Made by a program: the position numbers and the translations under genes
Part shown: positions 36,149 through 48,829 of the stretch, piece by piece
How the letters are laid out: each line of letters opens with the position of its first letter
Position numbering within the stretch: the stretch's first letter is position 1
Source: Macrostomum hystrix
Lineage: Eukaryota > Platyhelminthes > Macrostomidae
Assembly: GCA_950097015.1 (NCBI GenBank)
Contig: CATNEN010000011.1
Coordinates: 1,054,001-1,118,000, forward strand
DNA: 64,000 nt
Direction: 5' to 3'
The notes under the pieces: generated by a model
Told to the model about the DNA's origin: nothing
Seen by the model: the letters and a program-made list of their open reading frames with translations, nothing else
Database searches by the model: none

Positions 36149-38068
36149 TGTCTTAGGGAAACTGCAAGCATGAGAGGTGTGGCAAACTTTAAAGTACTTC
36201 GGTACAAACTACTTAAAGTGCTTGAAATTATTACTTGAAAGATAAGGGAGATTATTATTGTGGGAACTCAGTGTCTAGTGAGATTAGTATTGTGGGATCT
36301 CAGTGTCTAGTGAGATTAGTATTGTGGGATCTCAGTGTCTAGTGAGATTAGTATTGTGGGATCTCAGTGTCTAGTGAGATTAGTATTGTGGGATCTCAGT
36401 GTCTAGTGAGATTAGTATTGTGGGATCTCAGTGTCTAGTGAGATTAGTACAGTGGGATCTCAGTGTCTAGTGAGATTAGTACTGTGGGATCTCAGTGTCT
36501 AGTGAGATTAGTATTGTGGGATCTCAGTGTCTAGTGAGATTAGTACAGTGGGATCTCAGTGTCTAGTGAGATTAGTACTGTGGGAACTCAGTGTCTAGTG
36601 AGATTAGTATTGTGGGATCTTAGTGACTTGTGAGATTAGTATTTTGGGATCTCAATGTCTAGTGAGATTAGTTTTGTGGGATCCCAGTGTCTAGTAATAC
36701 TTGTGCAATTCTTGCTTCTGTGAAACTGGAACCAAAATGTTGGCTATTTTACTCAAGCAATTTTTTCTTAGCAATAAATAAAACTTCAACAATTAAATTG
36801 CATATTTATTATATTTAATCACAACTATATATATAGAGGGAATCTGAGAGCCTGTATGCCTATTTTCATACTCAGAATGTGTGCATAATTTTTGGTCAGA
36901 CCAAATAGTCTTTTTAGTTTTTAATACAACTTAGAAGCAAAATATTATAGCTACTTTTTAATTAAATTATCAATCAAATGTTTGATATATATGGTTTCAA
37001 AAAATTGATTACACTAAAAATTTAAATTCAAATAAGTAAATTCCAAATAAAGAGAAGTTATAATATAACACTGTTGGAATTTTAAGTAGAGTTTAAAAAA
37101 CTGATGATCAGTGGCACAACGAGGATTTTCCAAAGGGCTGGAAAGAGACAGGCCAATTAAGGCGAATCATCCTGGACAATTGGTAGATGTGGTTCAAGGG
37201 CCATTATGGTGAAAAATGCTTGGTCCCAATTATCTTACTATATTTTGGGTCCTCCGGAGGAAAGAGGTGGTCACCTCCTGCCTGGTTGCATCAGTGATAA
37301 ATAAGTTAAGGCTATGAAGCCACAAAATCACACAACATTCCTAGGATTTGCAATATTTTTTCACCATTATTTTGATTTGATGACCCCATGTAGTTTTATA
37401 TTTCAGTGATCATGGTGATTGTCATTGTCACTATTACCAATTTCAGGGTTTGTAAACAATCTGCTTACTTAACGAAATGGATTTAATAAAAATTCGAATA
37501 AAAATTGGCTAAAAATATTATCTGTTGATACAAAAATTCAACCTGCTCATCTGGACACTGTGTGTACATACATGAACTGCTTGGCCAGCTTCCAGACCTA
37601 GCCATAATATCATAGCTATTATTCGTACTCAGTGACTGTCAATAAGTAATTCTAATTCATATTAAAAAGTAGACGATAGAACTAAAAAGATTTTTAAATA
37701 AACTTATTATATTTATGTGGAAAATTTCTGAAGCGAAGCTTACTGGTTAGCTGCCTGCCTGCACAGAAAGCGCTTCTAAGAAAGTGGATTGAATCAGTTA
37801 GGTTTAAAGTTTTGCAATTGTGTTTATTATGTTTTAATATAAAAAAATATGACGAACATTATAGGTGCTTAAAAATTTATTTTTATGCAATTAAGTACAG
37901 AAGTATTTACCCAAACAAGTAAAAACTGAAGTATAATTTTTGTTATACTTAGCATTTGCTAAGCTACAATTTTGAGTATCGATGTCTTAAATTGATCAAA
38001 AGTCAGTCATTTAAATTTTGTTGTAACTGTATCTCTTACTAAAAGTCTATTTTGTGAACAGACTTACA
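36149..38068. other. Divergent Rab-calaxin spacer
   Basis: The Rab gene (-) and calaxin (+) diverge here, so both promoters should lie inside. The 36251-36695 array sits close to the Rab start. The rest (36700-38068) is AT-rich with no feature I can support. Confidence 0.6.
36251..36695. repeat. 32-bp tandem array upstream of the Rab gene
   Basis: About 14 units with GGGATCTCAGTGTCTAGTGA, several identical in succession, starting about 100 bp upstream of the Rab start codon. Confidence 0.97.
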
Positions 38069-41000
38069 ATGGAGGCGTCTGCAAAGACAAACATTTCGAA
38101 AATTGCAGAAGCATTGCATGCGCAAACAAACTGTAAGATTTAACTTTAAAATAGAACTTAATTATGATACATCAAATGTAATAGACGGTTTATAAGATGA
38201 GTGTCAGTACTTCAAATGTGATAGTTATTTAAATTTTCTGCATCAGTTTGCTCAAAAATATTTCACAGAAAGCTTATTAAAAACGTAGTTTTTTAATGGA
38301 CAAAAACGTCATAGTCTGTATTTTTTAGTTTGAACGAATTCATACAACAATCATTGTTAGACCGCATCTCAATTTTAGGCTATTCACTTTTCATTAAATT
38401 TATACACCCTCGCTAACGCTGTCCTAAACACTTACAAATTTTAGTCACTAAGAAAGAGTGCGAACACCTGCTCCACATGTACAAAGACATCACTGGCGGA
38501 GCAGAAGATGCGAAATTGGATCGGAACAAGTTTAAGGACATCTTGCACAATTCCTTTGGAATGACAGACGATCTGATGATGGATCAAGGTAAAATTTATA
38601 ATGCCCATCATCAGAGTTTCAAGTTTGATTCTTTTTCCTTAAAGCTCTTGTCATTTTGCTCTTGTCATATCAAGAAAAGACATTGAATTTCATATTTGCC
38701 AGTGTTTCGAGCATTCGACACGGACTCAGATTCCAACATCAGCCAGGAGGAATGGCTGAAAGGCATTTCAACATTCCTCAGAGGCACCCTGGAGGAGAAA
38801 ACTAACTGTAAGCTAAGTGCTTGTTTGCAGGGGTGGTTGTCAAGCCATTGTATGATTAGTCCCTAGCACAATAATAGGGCTGGAGTTCAAAACTTTTTCC
38901 TCCAAACCCATGGTAACTTCCCCTTCAAATCCATGGTAGCTTCCCCTTCAAACCCATAGTAGCTTCCCCTCCAAATCGATGGTAGCTTCCCCTCCAAATC
39001 GATGGTAGCTTCCCCTCCAAATCCATGCTAGCTTCCCCTTCAAATCCATGCTAGCTTCCCCTTCAAATCCATGGTAACTTCCCCTTCAAATCCATGGTAA
39101 CTTCCCCTTCAAATCCATGGTAACTTCCTCTTCAAACCCATAGTAGCTTCCCCTCCAAATCGATGGTAGCTTCCCCTTCAAATCCATGCTAGCTTCCCCT
39201 TCAAATCCATGCTAGCTTCCCCTCCTAATCCATGGCAGCTTCCCCTTCAAATCCATGGTAGCTTCCCCTCCTAATCCATGGCAGCTTCCCCTCCAAATCC
39301 ATGGCAGCTTTCCCTCCAAATCCATGGCAGCTTCCCCTCCAAATCCATGGCAGCTTTCCCTCCAAATCCATGCTAGCTTCCCCTTCAAATCCATGCTAGC
39401 TTCCCCTTCAAATCCATGCTAGCTTCCCCTTCAAATCCATGCTAGCTTCCCCTTCAAATCCATGCTAGCTTCCCCTAGCATGGGAAATCCATGGCTACCA
39501 AATCCATGGTAGCTTCCCATCCAAATCCATGGTAGCTTCCCCTTCAAATCCATGGCAGCTTTCCCTCCAAATCCATGGTAGCTTCCCCTCCAAATCCATG
39601 GTAGCTTCCCATCCAAATCCATGGTAGCTTCCCATCCAAATCCATGGTAGCTTCCCATCCAAATCCATGGTAGCTTCCCATCCAAATCCATGGTAGCTTC
39701 CCATCCAAATCCATGGTAGCTTCCCATCCAAATCCATGGTAGCTTCCCCTCCAAATCCATGGTAGCTTCCCATCCAAATCCATGGTAGCTTCCCATCCAA
39801 ATCCATGGTAGCTTCCCATCCAAATCCATGGTAGCTTCCCCTCCAAATCCATGGTAGCTTCCCATCCAAATCCATGGTAGCTTCCCCTCCAAATCCATGG
39901 TAGCTTCCCCTCCAAATCCATGGTACACTCTTTTTCTGTACACTCTTAGCTGAAGTTTTCAGCTAGAAAATTGTGGATTCGAAGAAAAATACTCAAGCTA
40001 TCAAATACCATTGAAGTATTTCTGCTCGCTGTAAAATCGATTGATTTCAAAATTTCATTTCATAAATTTCAGTCGCCTTCCGTGCCTACGATTTGAACTC
40101 GGACGGACTGATCAGCCGAGATGAAATGTTTCAACTGCTCAAATCAACTTTGATCCGTGTAAGTACTCAAGTCATGAAAAACTATATATTAGTTGGTTTC
40201 AAACTAATTAAATTGTTTAGTATAGTTCGAAAAAATCCCAAAATGTTTTTCAATTTTGATTCGAACTTATGCAGGGAAGTCTGGACTATGTAAGTATTTA
40301 CTAAAAATAATTGTTTCGATTAAGATTGAATTCCTGCAAGATTAGAGCAAATTTTCACTAACTGCTTGCGCACAAAGGTTACTCTTTTGGATTTACTAGA
40401 CGGATTGTAACAAAACTTGTCGGATCGTTTGGATGCATTTTGCATGTTTTTGAATTTAGCGTCATCTGTCACTTTATGATGCATGCTGCGGTATCCAGCA
40501 CTTGTGGCAGTGCAAATTTAATGCACCACCTCTGCATGCAGCATGTGTGGGCATGAGGATAAAGTAATAAAACTAAAATGGAAACGAATAATTTATTCAT
40601 TGTCGTTAGAAAAGCTGTCTTTTAAATAATATATTTCGACATTTTAAACTGAATTCGTCATTTTTCTACATTTTTTAATTTAATGTACCAGCTCGTGATT
40701 TAATTGAATTTCTCTCTCAATAAAAAAGAATTAAATTGTGTTTTAGGAGTAGAGCATTGTTTTAAAAGCCTGAAGTTTGACATTTTGCAGACCGATTTTT
40801 CATTCATTTGTTAGAATGTATTTTCTCGACGTGTTGTCTCTCGCACTGCATCCGACATTTACCTGGATCTTCTTATAAACTTTTCTGGCTTCGGGGTACA
40901 CGATTTAGATAAAGACACATGCTTGTTGTTTAAAAAAATTTAATATTTGCGTACACAAAGTACCGAAAACTCATCACTCATCCTCAGATGACTACTTACC

Positions 41001-41607
41001 CGTTTCGGAAGTAGTATATGCAAGGAAACATTTTCAGCATAGCTTTACCGACAAATCCTGTCGCGTGCACTAATTCAAAATCTTGCATTTTCCTACATTT
41101 TTTCAGCAACCCGTTGAAGAGGACCCAGACGAAGGTGTTAGAGACCTTGTGGAGATCGTGTTCAAGAAATTTGTAAGCTTCTCTTTCTTTGGTAACCTCG
41201 GTACTGTAGATTATCCACAAAAATTCATTTTCCATCAAGAAAACAATTGATTAGTAAGAAAATAACAATTAGATAGGGAACCTAGCATTCTCATACGCAT
41301 TCTCAAACAGGACACGCAGAAGAAGGGTGCTATAGACTATGCTCAGTTCAAAGCGAGCGTTGCTGATGAGCCGCTCCTATTGCAGGCTCTCGGAGCTTGC
41401 CTACCAGATGAAAAGGTTTGCATGCTTTTTGCAAAATAAAATGCCAATATTCGCATATTTCTACTCATGCTTCAAGATAGTAGGCTGACATGCGTTTTGC
41501 AACTGACAAAATTTCAGAGCGCGGACGCTTTCCTGTGCACATTCGAAGAGGTCCACGTGCCAACAACAATATCATACATTCGGACCGGCTTTGGAAGGCA
41601 GCACTAG
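38069..41607 (+). CDS. CLXN: Calaxin (EF-hand outer-arm dynein regulator)
   Basis: Seven exons, 38069-38132, 38445-38588, 38703-38807, 40073-40158, 41107-41172, 41311-41415 and 41518-41607, with agreeing phases give 219 aa (human EFCAB1/CLXN is 211). It has [16 protein letters not shown], then two canonical EF-hand loops ([12 protein letters not shown] and [12 protein letters not shown]) and a degenerate third ([12 protein letters not shown], no Glu at position 12). The [10 protein letters not shown] linker and ACLPDEKS tail are conserved. Calaxin binds outer-arm dynein in cilia and flagella, stabilising its docking and giving calcium control. Poly(A) signals AATAAA lie at 41661 and 41686. 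Confidence 0.95.
38905..39925. repeat. 23-bp tandem array in calaxin intron 3
   Basis: About 44 units with CCATGGTAGCTTCCCCTCC, starting about 95 nt after the donor at 38808 and ending about 145 nt before the acceptor. Confidence 0.97.
40159..41106. other. Calaxin intron 4
   Basis: Unlike most introns here, this 948-bp intron holds no tandem array. It is AT-rich, with weak short duplications around GCATGCTG / GCATGCAG near 40490-40550. Confidence 0.5.
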
Positions 41608-41951
41608 AATTTCTGGCAAACGAGCTAAATCCCAGACATTTTCTAGACTGAACTGAGAACAATAAACTGTTTGAGCAATATATCGAATAAATGATTTTTC
41701 TCTTCGAATTTTCCTCTCCATTTTGCAAACAAGCCTTGTAGCTCACTGCACTATTCTCACTGAGAAAGTCTCAAAGCAATAAACATGTGTTCTTATTGAC
41801 ATTGCTATACTAGTTTTGCTCTCTTTTTCAGCCGCATGAAAATTTATACAAATATAATTATCGAGTCATCACTTCGTATACTATGATTCAATTTTACAGT
41901 TTTACATTTTGCATTTTATTGGTTGACAGACTAGACGAGGGTGCACCTAAA

Positions 41952-42104
41952 AGGTTGAGCTGTGCCTAAAATTTAGGCTTGATCACTGAAATCTGAGAAA
42001 TTCGCGTCAGGGTGTCCATATTGGCCTAGTTCCACCTGCTGTAGGCCTTGAAGGTCCAGCAGTCCGTCTAGATAAAGGTAGGTGACGACAGAAGACGGAG
42101 ATGA
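41952..42104 (-). mobile_element. Dispersed repeat of unknown class, copy 2
   Basis: It matches the reverse complement of 5239-5390 over its whole length, with scattered substitutions. A short AAAGGTTGAGCTATGCC fragment at about 52059-52074 may be a third remnant. Confidence 0.8.
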
Positions 42105-42424
42105 GTGCTCTGATAAACTGATGAGTTTATGAGCTAACCTGAGTCTCCCTTCTCGAGACCAGTTTTCAAGAAATTATTCAGTTTCCTAACCAAACAAACA
42201 TTTCGAAAATCTGTTGCCTGATATGAAAGTTATCAGTGTTTTTACGAGTATAATATGCAACGTTTCGAAAAAAACAAATGTAAATATGAAAATATGATTT
42301 TAAAGATAACGATATGTATAAAAAGTCAATTAAAAAATGATATTTTAAACTAATATGCTGTATGTATTACTAAGGGAATTCAGTAGTGTAGTACGTACTG
42401 CTCAAGTATTCAGTACTCAGGACT

Positions 42425-44460
42425 GTCCCTCGGTCTGTCTCATTCATTCCCCTGAGTATTCAGTGCCTCATTCATTCCCCTGAGTATTCAGTGTCTCAGT
42501 CATTCCTCTGAGTATTCAGTGTCTCAGTCAATTACCTGAGTATTCAGTGTCTCAGTCAATTACCTGAGTATTCAGTGTCTCAGTCAATTACCTGAGTATT
42601 CAGTGTCTCATTCATTCCCCTGAGTGTTCAGTGTCTCAGTCATTCCCCTGAGTATTCAGTGTCTCAGTCATTCCCCTGAGTATTCAGTGTCTCAGTCAAT
42701 TACCTGAGTATTCAGTGTCTCAGTCAATTACCTGAGTATTCAGTGTCTCAGTCAATTACCTGAGTATTCAGTGTCTCAGTCAATTACCTGAGTATTCAGT
42801 GTCTCAGTCAATTACCTGAGTATTCAGTGTCTCAGTCAATTACCTGAGTATTCAGTGTCTCAGTCAATTACCTGAGTATTCAGTGTCTCATTCATTCCCC
42901 TGAGTGTTCAGTGTCTCAGTCATTCCCCTGAGTATTCAGTGTCTCAGTCATTCCCCTGAGTATTCAGTGTCTCAGTCATTCCCCTGAGTATTCAGTGTCT
43001 CAGTCATTCCCCTGAGTATTCAGTGTCTCAGTCATTCCCCTGAGTATTCAGTGTCTCAGTCATTCCCCTGAGTATTCAGTGTCTCAGTCATTCCCCTGAG
43101 TATTCAGTGTCTCAGTCATTCCCCTGAGTATTCAGTGTCTCAGTCATTCCCCTGAGTATTCAGTGTCTCAGTCAATTACCTGAGTATTCAGTGTCTCAGT
43201 CAATTCCCTGAGTATTCAGTGTCTCAGTCAATTCCCTGAGTATTCAGTGTCTCAGTCAATTACCTGAGTATTCAGTGTCTCAGTCAATTACCTGAGTATT
43301 CAGTGTCTCAGTCATTCCCCTGAGTATTCAGTGTCTCAGTCATTCCCCTGAGTATTCAGTGTCTCAGTCATTCCCCTGAGTATTCAGTGTCTCAGTCATT
43401 CCCCTGAGTATTCAGTGTCTCAGTCATTCCCCTGAGTATTCAGTGTCTCAGTCATTCCCCTGAGTATTCAGTGTCTCAGTCATTCCCCTGAGTATTCAGT
43501 GTCTCAGTCATTCCCCTGAGTATTCAGTGTCTCAGTCAATTCCCTGAGTATTCAGTGTCTCAGTCAATTCCCTGAGTATTCAGTGTCTCAGTCATTCCCC
43601 TGAGTATTTAGTGTCTCAGTCATTCCCCTGAGTATTCAGTGTCTCAGTCAATTACCTGAGTATTCAGTGTCTCAGTCATTCCCCTGAGTATTCAGTGTCT
43701 CATTCATTCCACTGAGTATTCAGTGTCTCAGTCATTCCCCTGAGTATTCAGTGTCTCAGTCATTCCCCTGAGTATTCAGTGTCTCAGTCAATTACCTGAG
43801 TGTTCAGTGTCTCAGTCATTCCCCTGAGTATTCAGTGTCTCATTCATTCCCCTGAGTATTCAGTGTCTCAGTCAATTACCTGAGTGTTCAGTGTCTCAGT
43901 CATTCCCCTGAGTATTCAGTGTCTCAGTCATTCCCCTGAGTATTCAGTGTCTCAGTCAATTACCTGAGTGTTCAGTGTCTCAGTCATTCCCCTGAGTATT
44001 CAGTGTATCATTCATTCCCCTGAGTATTCAGTGTCTCAGTCATTCCTCTGAGTATTCAGTGTCTCAGTCATTCCCCTGAGTATTCAGTGTCTCAGTCATT
44101 CCCCTGAGTATTCAGTGTCTCATTCATTCCCCTGAGTATTCAGTGTCTCAGTCATTCCTCTGAGTATTCAGTGTCTCATTCATTCCCCTGAGTGTTCAGT
44201 GTCTCAGTCAATTACCTGAGTATTCAGTGTCTCAGTCATTCCCCTGAGTATTCAGTGTCTCAGTCATTCCCCTGAGTATTCAGTGTCTCAGTCAATTACC
44301 TGAGTATTCAGTGTCTCAGTCATTCCCCTGAGTATTCAGTGTCTCAGTCAATTACCTGAGTATTCAGTGTCTCAGTCATTCCCCTGAGTATTCAGTGTCT
44401 CAGTCAATTACCTGAGTATTCAGTGTCTCAGTCATTCCCCTGAGTATTCAGTGTCTCAGG
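42425..44460. repeat. 28-bp tandem array
   Basis: About 72 units with CCTGAGTATTCAGTGTCTCA, in two main variants (CATTCCCC and CAATTACC) that come in runs. It lies between calaxin and the small membrane-protein gene. Confidence 0.98.
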
Positions 44461-44707
44461 CAATTGTGAATAACTACTGTATATAGCCGTGGTATATGCC
44501 AGATGCTATTTACAGAAGTCCTTCTGACGAATCTTGAAGTTCAGATAGGCTACATGTTTCTGTATTCATAGTTGCTCATGTTTTATAATTATTGTCTATG
44601 GCAATAAACATTCTAAACTAATATTCCGCAGTAAAGTTTGATATACACAAAGGAAAACAAAAGTACAATTTTCTAGCCATTCTTTCATCGAAGGCCAATT
44701 TTAAGAC

Positions 44708-45121
44708 ATGGAAGCAAACCAAATAGCAAAAGAATGGAATGTACTAACAATTCAAGAGAAGGATCTGCTGCGAAAATTCTTCGACACCCCGGTTAGCAGC
44801 ATGCCAGTTGACATACTATTATATCGACAATCATTGTCGCAGATTAGGATAGCGCTAAAAAAATCCATCTCAGTCGAACGACTCCAAAATGGCATCCTGA
44901 TTTCGTTGCTAATGGTCAATCTCGTGATGTTGCTGACGCTGCTAATTTATTACATCTGCAGCCGAGAGACGGACAGACCCAACAAACTGTCACCATGCCA
45001 GTGCACTATTGAGGAGGAGTCGAGCGAGGCTCTTCTTCCGAAATTGAAGCTAAAAAAGAGACATTTTGATTATTCTCACCTGAGATTCAGCAATGTGCAG
45101 AACAGAACTCAAATGAGGTGA
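44708..45121 (+). CDS. Unrecognised single-pass membrane protein
   Basis: A 137-aa single-exon frame with ATG at 44708. Residues about 64-84 (ILISLLMVNLVMLLTLLIYY) form one strong hydrophobic helix, followed by Cys/acidic (CQCTIEEESSEALL) and basic segments. There is no signal peptide; the N-terminal 60 residues look helical and charged. AATAAA at 45180-45185, about 60 nt past the stop, supports a real transcript. No family is recognised. It could also be one exon of a longer gene. Confidence 0.5.
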   Translation: MEANQIAKEWNVLTIQEKDLLRKFFDTPVSSMPVDILLYRQSLSQIRIALKKSISVERLQNGILISLLMVNLVMLLTLLIYYICSRETDRPNKLSPCQCTIEEESSEALLPKLKLKKRHFDYSHLRFSNVQNRTQMR

Positions 45122-45179
45122 AGTTTTTGACGATTATTGACTGACGGAGCGGAGCATGGCGCAGTAGTGAATATTCTAG

Positions 45180-45185
45180 AATAAA
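45180..45185 (+). terminator. Poly(A) signal of the small membrane-protein gene
   Basis: AATAAA about 60 nt downstream of the stop codon. Confidence 0.6.
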
Positions 45186-45304
45186 ATATAATTGTTGCAC
45201 CTTCAACTATTCATAATTAAATCTTCGCTTTTCTTTCTATTTTATTACAAAGTGGAGAATAAGTATTCATTTTTGTCACAGGACCTGGCTGCAACACAAC
45301 TTGA

Positions 45305-46675
45305 TATATCTACCTCGTGTAGTCAACTTATCTACCTCACAGTCTAGTTATCTACCTCACAGTCTAGTTATCTACCTCACAGTCTAGTTATCTACCTCGT
45401 GTAGTCAACTTATCTACCTCACAGTCTAGTTATCTACCTCACAGTCTAGTTATCTACCTCACAGTCTAGTTATCTACCTCACAGTCTAGTTATCTACCTC
45501 ACACACTAGTTATCTACCTCACAGTCTAGTTATCTACCTCACAGTCTAGTTATCTACCTCGTGTAGTCAACTTATCTACCTCACAGTCTAGTTATCTACC
45601 TCACAGTCTAGTTATCTACCTCACAGTCTAGTTATCTACCTCACAGTCTAGTTATCTACCTCACAGTCTAGTTATCTACCTCACAGTCTAGTTATCTACC
45701 TCACAGTCTAGTTATCTACCTCACAGTCTAGTTATCTACCTCACAGTCTAGTTATCTACCTCACAGTCTAGTTATCTACCTCACAGTCTAGTTATCTACC
45801 TCACAGTCTAGTTATCTACCTCACACACTAGTTATCTACCTCACAGTCTAGTTATCTACCTCACACACTAGTTATCTACCTCACAGTCTAGTTATCTACC
45901 TCACACACTAGTTATCTACCTCACAGTCTAGTTATCTACCTCACACACTAGTTATCTACCTCACAGTCTAGTTATCTACCTCACAGTCTAGTTATCTACC
46001 TCACAGTCTAGTTATCTACCTCACAGACAGTCTAGTTATCTACCTCACAGTCTAGTTATCTACCTCACAGTCTAGTTATCTACCTCACAGTCTAGTTATC
46101 TACCTCACAGTCTAGTTATCTACCTCACAGTCTAGTTATCTACCTCACCGACAGTCTAGTTATCTACCTCACAGACAGTCTAGTTATCTACCTCACAGAC
46201 AGTCTAGTTATCTACCTCACAGACAGTCTAGTTATCTACCTCACAGACAGTCTAGTTATCTACCTCACACACTAGTTATCTACCTCACAGTCTAGTTATC
46301 TACCTCACAGTCTAGTTATCTACCTCACAGTCTAGTTATCTACCTCACAGTCTAGTTATCTACCTCACAGTCTAGTTATCTACCTCACACACTAGTTATC
46401 TACCTCACAGTCTAGTTATCTACCTCACACACTAGTTATCTACCTCACAGTCTAGTTATCTACCTCACAGTCTAGTTATCTACCTCACAGACAGTCTAGT
46501 TATCTACCTCACAGTCTAGTTATCTACCTCACAGTCTAGTTATCTACCTCACAGACAGTCTAGTTATCTACCTCACAGTCTAGTTATCTACCTCACAGAC
46601 AGTCTAGTTATCTACCTCACAGTCTAGTTATCTACCTCACAGTCTAGTTATCTACCTCACAGACAGTCTAGGGTG
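45305..46675. repeat. 20-bp tandem array
   Basis: About 67 units of TATCTACCTCACAGTCTAGT with variants (CACACACTAG, a 4-bp ACAG insertion) clustered along the array. Confidence 0.98.
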
Positions 46676-47134
46676 TCCATTCCAATAGACTTAAAACTCT
46701 GTTACTCTATTAATTATCTTAGTGAGAACAGCAAGTAACCTAAAATTTTTTGTTGGACAAGAATTGTCCACAGGACAGCAAATTGGACTAATTCTTTTTT
46801 TGCCTAGCTGAGACACTGGATTTGGCAAAGAAAAACGTGACAAATTTCGGGAATGCTTCACAATGCTTCTGAGGCTGAAAGCGCGCCAACTCCCTGAGGG
46901 TTCGAGAGGCGATGATCGAATATGATTGCAGCTAGTTTCCAACAAGTATAAGAGAAAGTGAAAGAGAAATTTTGTTGCAACTGGAAAACTTTTCCACATT
47001 AGACATTGTCGCCGAAATTGACTGCAAGCTCTTGTACTGAATCTATAAGTGATAGAGTTTGCACTTCACTCAACTTAAAGTAGTTGTACTTCAAACAGCC
47101 GTAACTATAGCTAGCAGTTGAAAAGTGTCTGCCG

Positions 47135-47835
47135 CTTTATCTGCCACGATCGATTCTCTATCGATTTTTATCAGTTCTTTATCTACTACGATCGATTCTC
47201 TATCGATTTTTATCAGTTCTTTATCTACTACGATCGATTCTCTATCGATTTTTATCAGTTCTTTATCTGCCACGATCGATTCTCTATCGATTTTTATCAG
47301 TTCTTTATCTGCCACGATCGATTCTCTATCGATTTTTATCAGTTCTTTATCTGCCACGATCGATTCTCTATCGATTTTTATCAGTTCTTTATCTACTACG
47401 ATCGATTCTCTATCGATTTTTATCAGTTCTTTATCTACCACGATCGATTCTCTATCGATTTTTATCAGTTCTTTATCTACTACGATCGATTCTCTATCGA
47501 TTTTTATCAGTTCTTTATCTACTACGATCGATTCTCTATCGATTTTTATCAGTTCTTTATCTGCCACGATCGGTTCTCTATCGATTTTTATCAGTTCTTT
47601 ATCTGCCACGATCGATTCTCTATCGATTTTTTATCAGTTCTTTATCTACTACGATCGATTCTCTATCGATTTTTATCAGTTCTTTATCTGCCACGATCGA
47701 TTCTCTATCGATTTTTATCAGTTCTTTATCTGCCACGATCGGTTCTCTATCTATTTTTTATCAGTTCTTTATCTGCCACGATCGGTTCTCTATCGATTTT
47801 TATCAGTTCTTTATCTACCATCTACTACGATCTAC
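47135..47835. repeat. 42-bp tandem array with paired ATCGAT sites
   Basis: About 17 units. Each contains GATCGATTCTCTATCGAT and TTTATCTGCCACG. Because 42 is a multiple of three, several frames on both strands stay open; these are not taken as genes. Confidence 0.97.
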
Positions 47836-47924
47836 TACTAAAATGGGGATTTTAGGTTCAGGTGAATTGGCATTTTAGATCTGTCTGTTAATCGCTGTCT
47901 TCAGCCAAAGAACCAAGTTGGGCC

Positions 47925-47990
47925 ACAATGACACAGAGGCTGTGTACAGATTTTCAGTCCATGGACTGTGGAGGCGACCTCCTGCATGTC
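47925..47990 (-). mobile_element. SINE family A fragment
   Basis: A short remnant around TCAGTCCATGGACTG, matching the body of the copies at 28887 and 59899. Confidence 0.5.
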
Positions 47991-48829
47991 TTCTTTTCCC
48001 GCAGCCAAATTTCTACTCCATCTCTCCTCTACTATATATTTTCCTATATTTCTTTAGTAATCATCTATGACGTAATTGAACATGTTCTCTTATGTAAACT
48101 TTAGCAATCAGCAATTAACAATTAAACAAATCCTGCGTCAATAAATGTTTTATTTTTTTCTAAATATAATAATGGGTAGAAGGTCTATGTTACTTGAGTG
48201 AGTGGAGATTTTCTATACCTGTGTTCGTATTCTCTGTACACTAACACCAGGGAAGAAAATTTCGCGATGCAACGACGGACAGAAGCAACTCAAATTACAA
48301 TAGTGCTCCATTGAGCACAATAGCTGTAGTGTCCAATTGTAGTGACTATGGTATCCTATTATTAATTCTAGTATATTGTAGATTTAACCATTATACTAAT
48401 ACTATATCAGACTGTTTCATTGTACTGTGCGTGCAGCTATGGGATTGCTATATTGATGCTGGGGATAATGAAGAATGAAATTGGGGATCACGGCAACGAG
48501 GGGATAATTTGAGCAGTATAGATAAGAGAAAGAAGATATTCCACACTGGTGAATGAGGATTGGGGGAAATGACAAGGGCTTCAAATCTAGGGGATATATA
48601 TAGATAGGTAAAAAGCAATTGAGGATCAGATTCGACATAGCTAATATGCTGGTATGTGTGGGGCAGTATTGCCCCGGCCATATGCAATTACTAATTGGCA
48701 TTGGCCAATCAGAAAGGTGAGCAGCTAGCGATGCACTTGTGCCAATTAATGTCTCATTGAATTTATCGATCGATTTTTAATGAGTTACCTTGACTAGGGA
48801 AATAATTTTTTTATAATTCATCTAGCTGA

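Larger units (their letters stand above)
41608..44707. other. Calaxin 3' flank to the small membrane-protein gene
   Basis: It includes the calaxin poly(A) sites, a dispersed-repeat copy (41952-42104) and the 28-bp array (42425-44460). The segment 44461-44707 upstream of the next ORF should be its promoter and 5' UTR; no motif is called. Confidence 0.55.

Noticed and set aside
47091-47855. Three overlapping repeat ORFs on both strands
   Set aside because: Open in several frames because the unit is 42 bp. No start context, splice sites or conserved domain.
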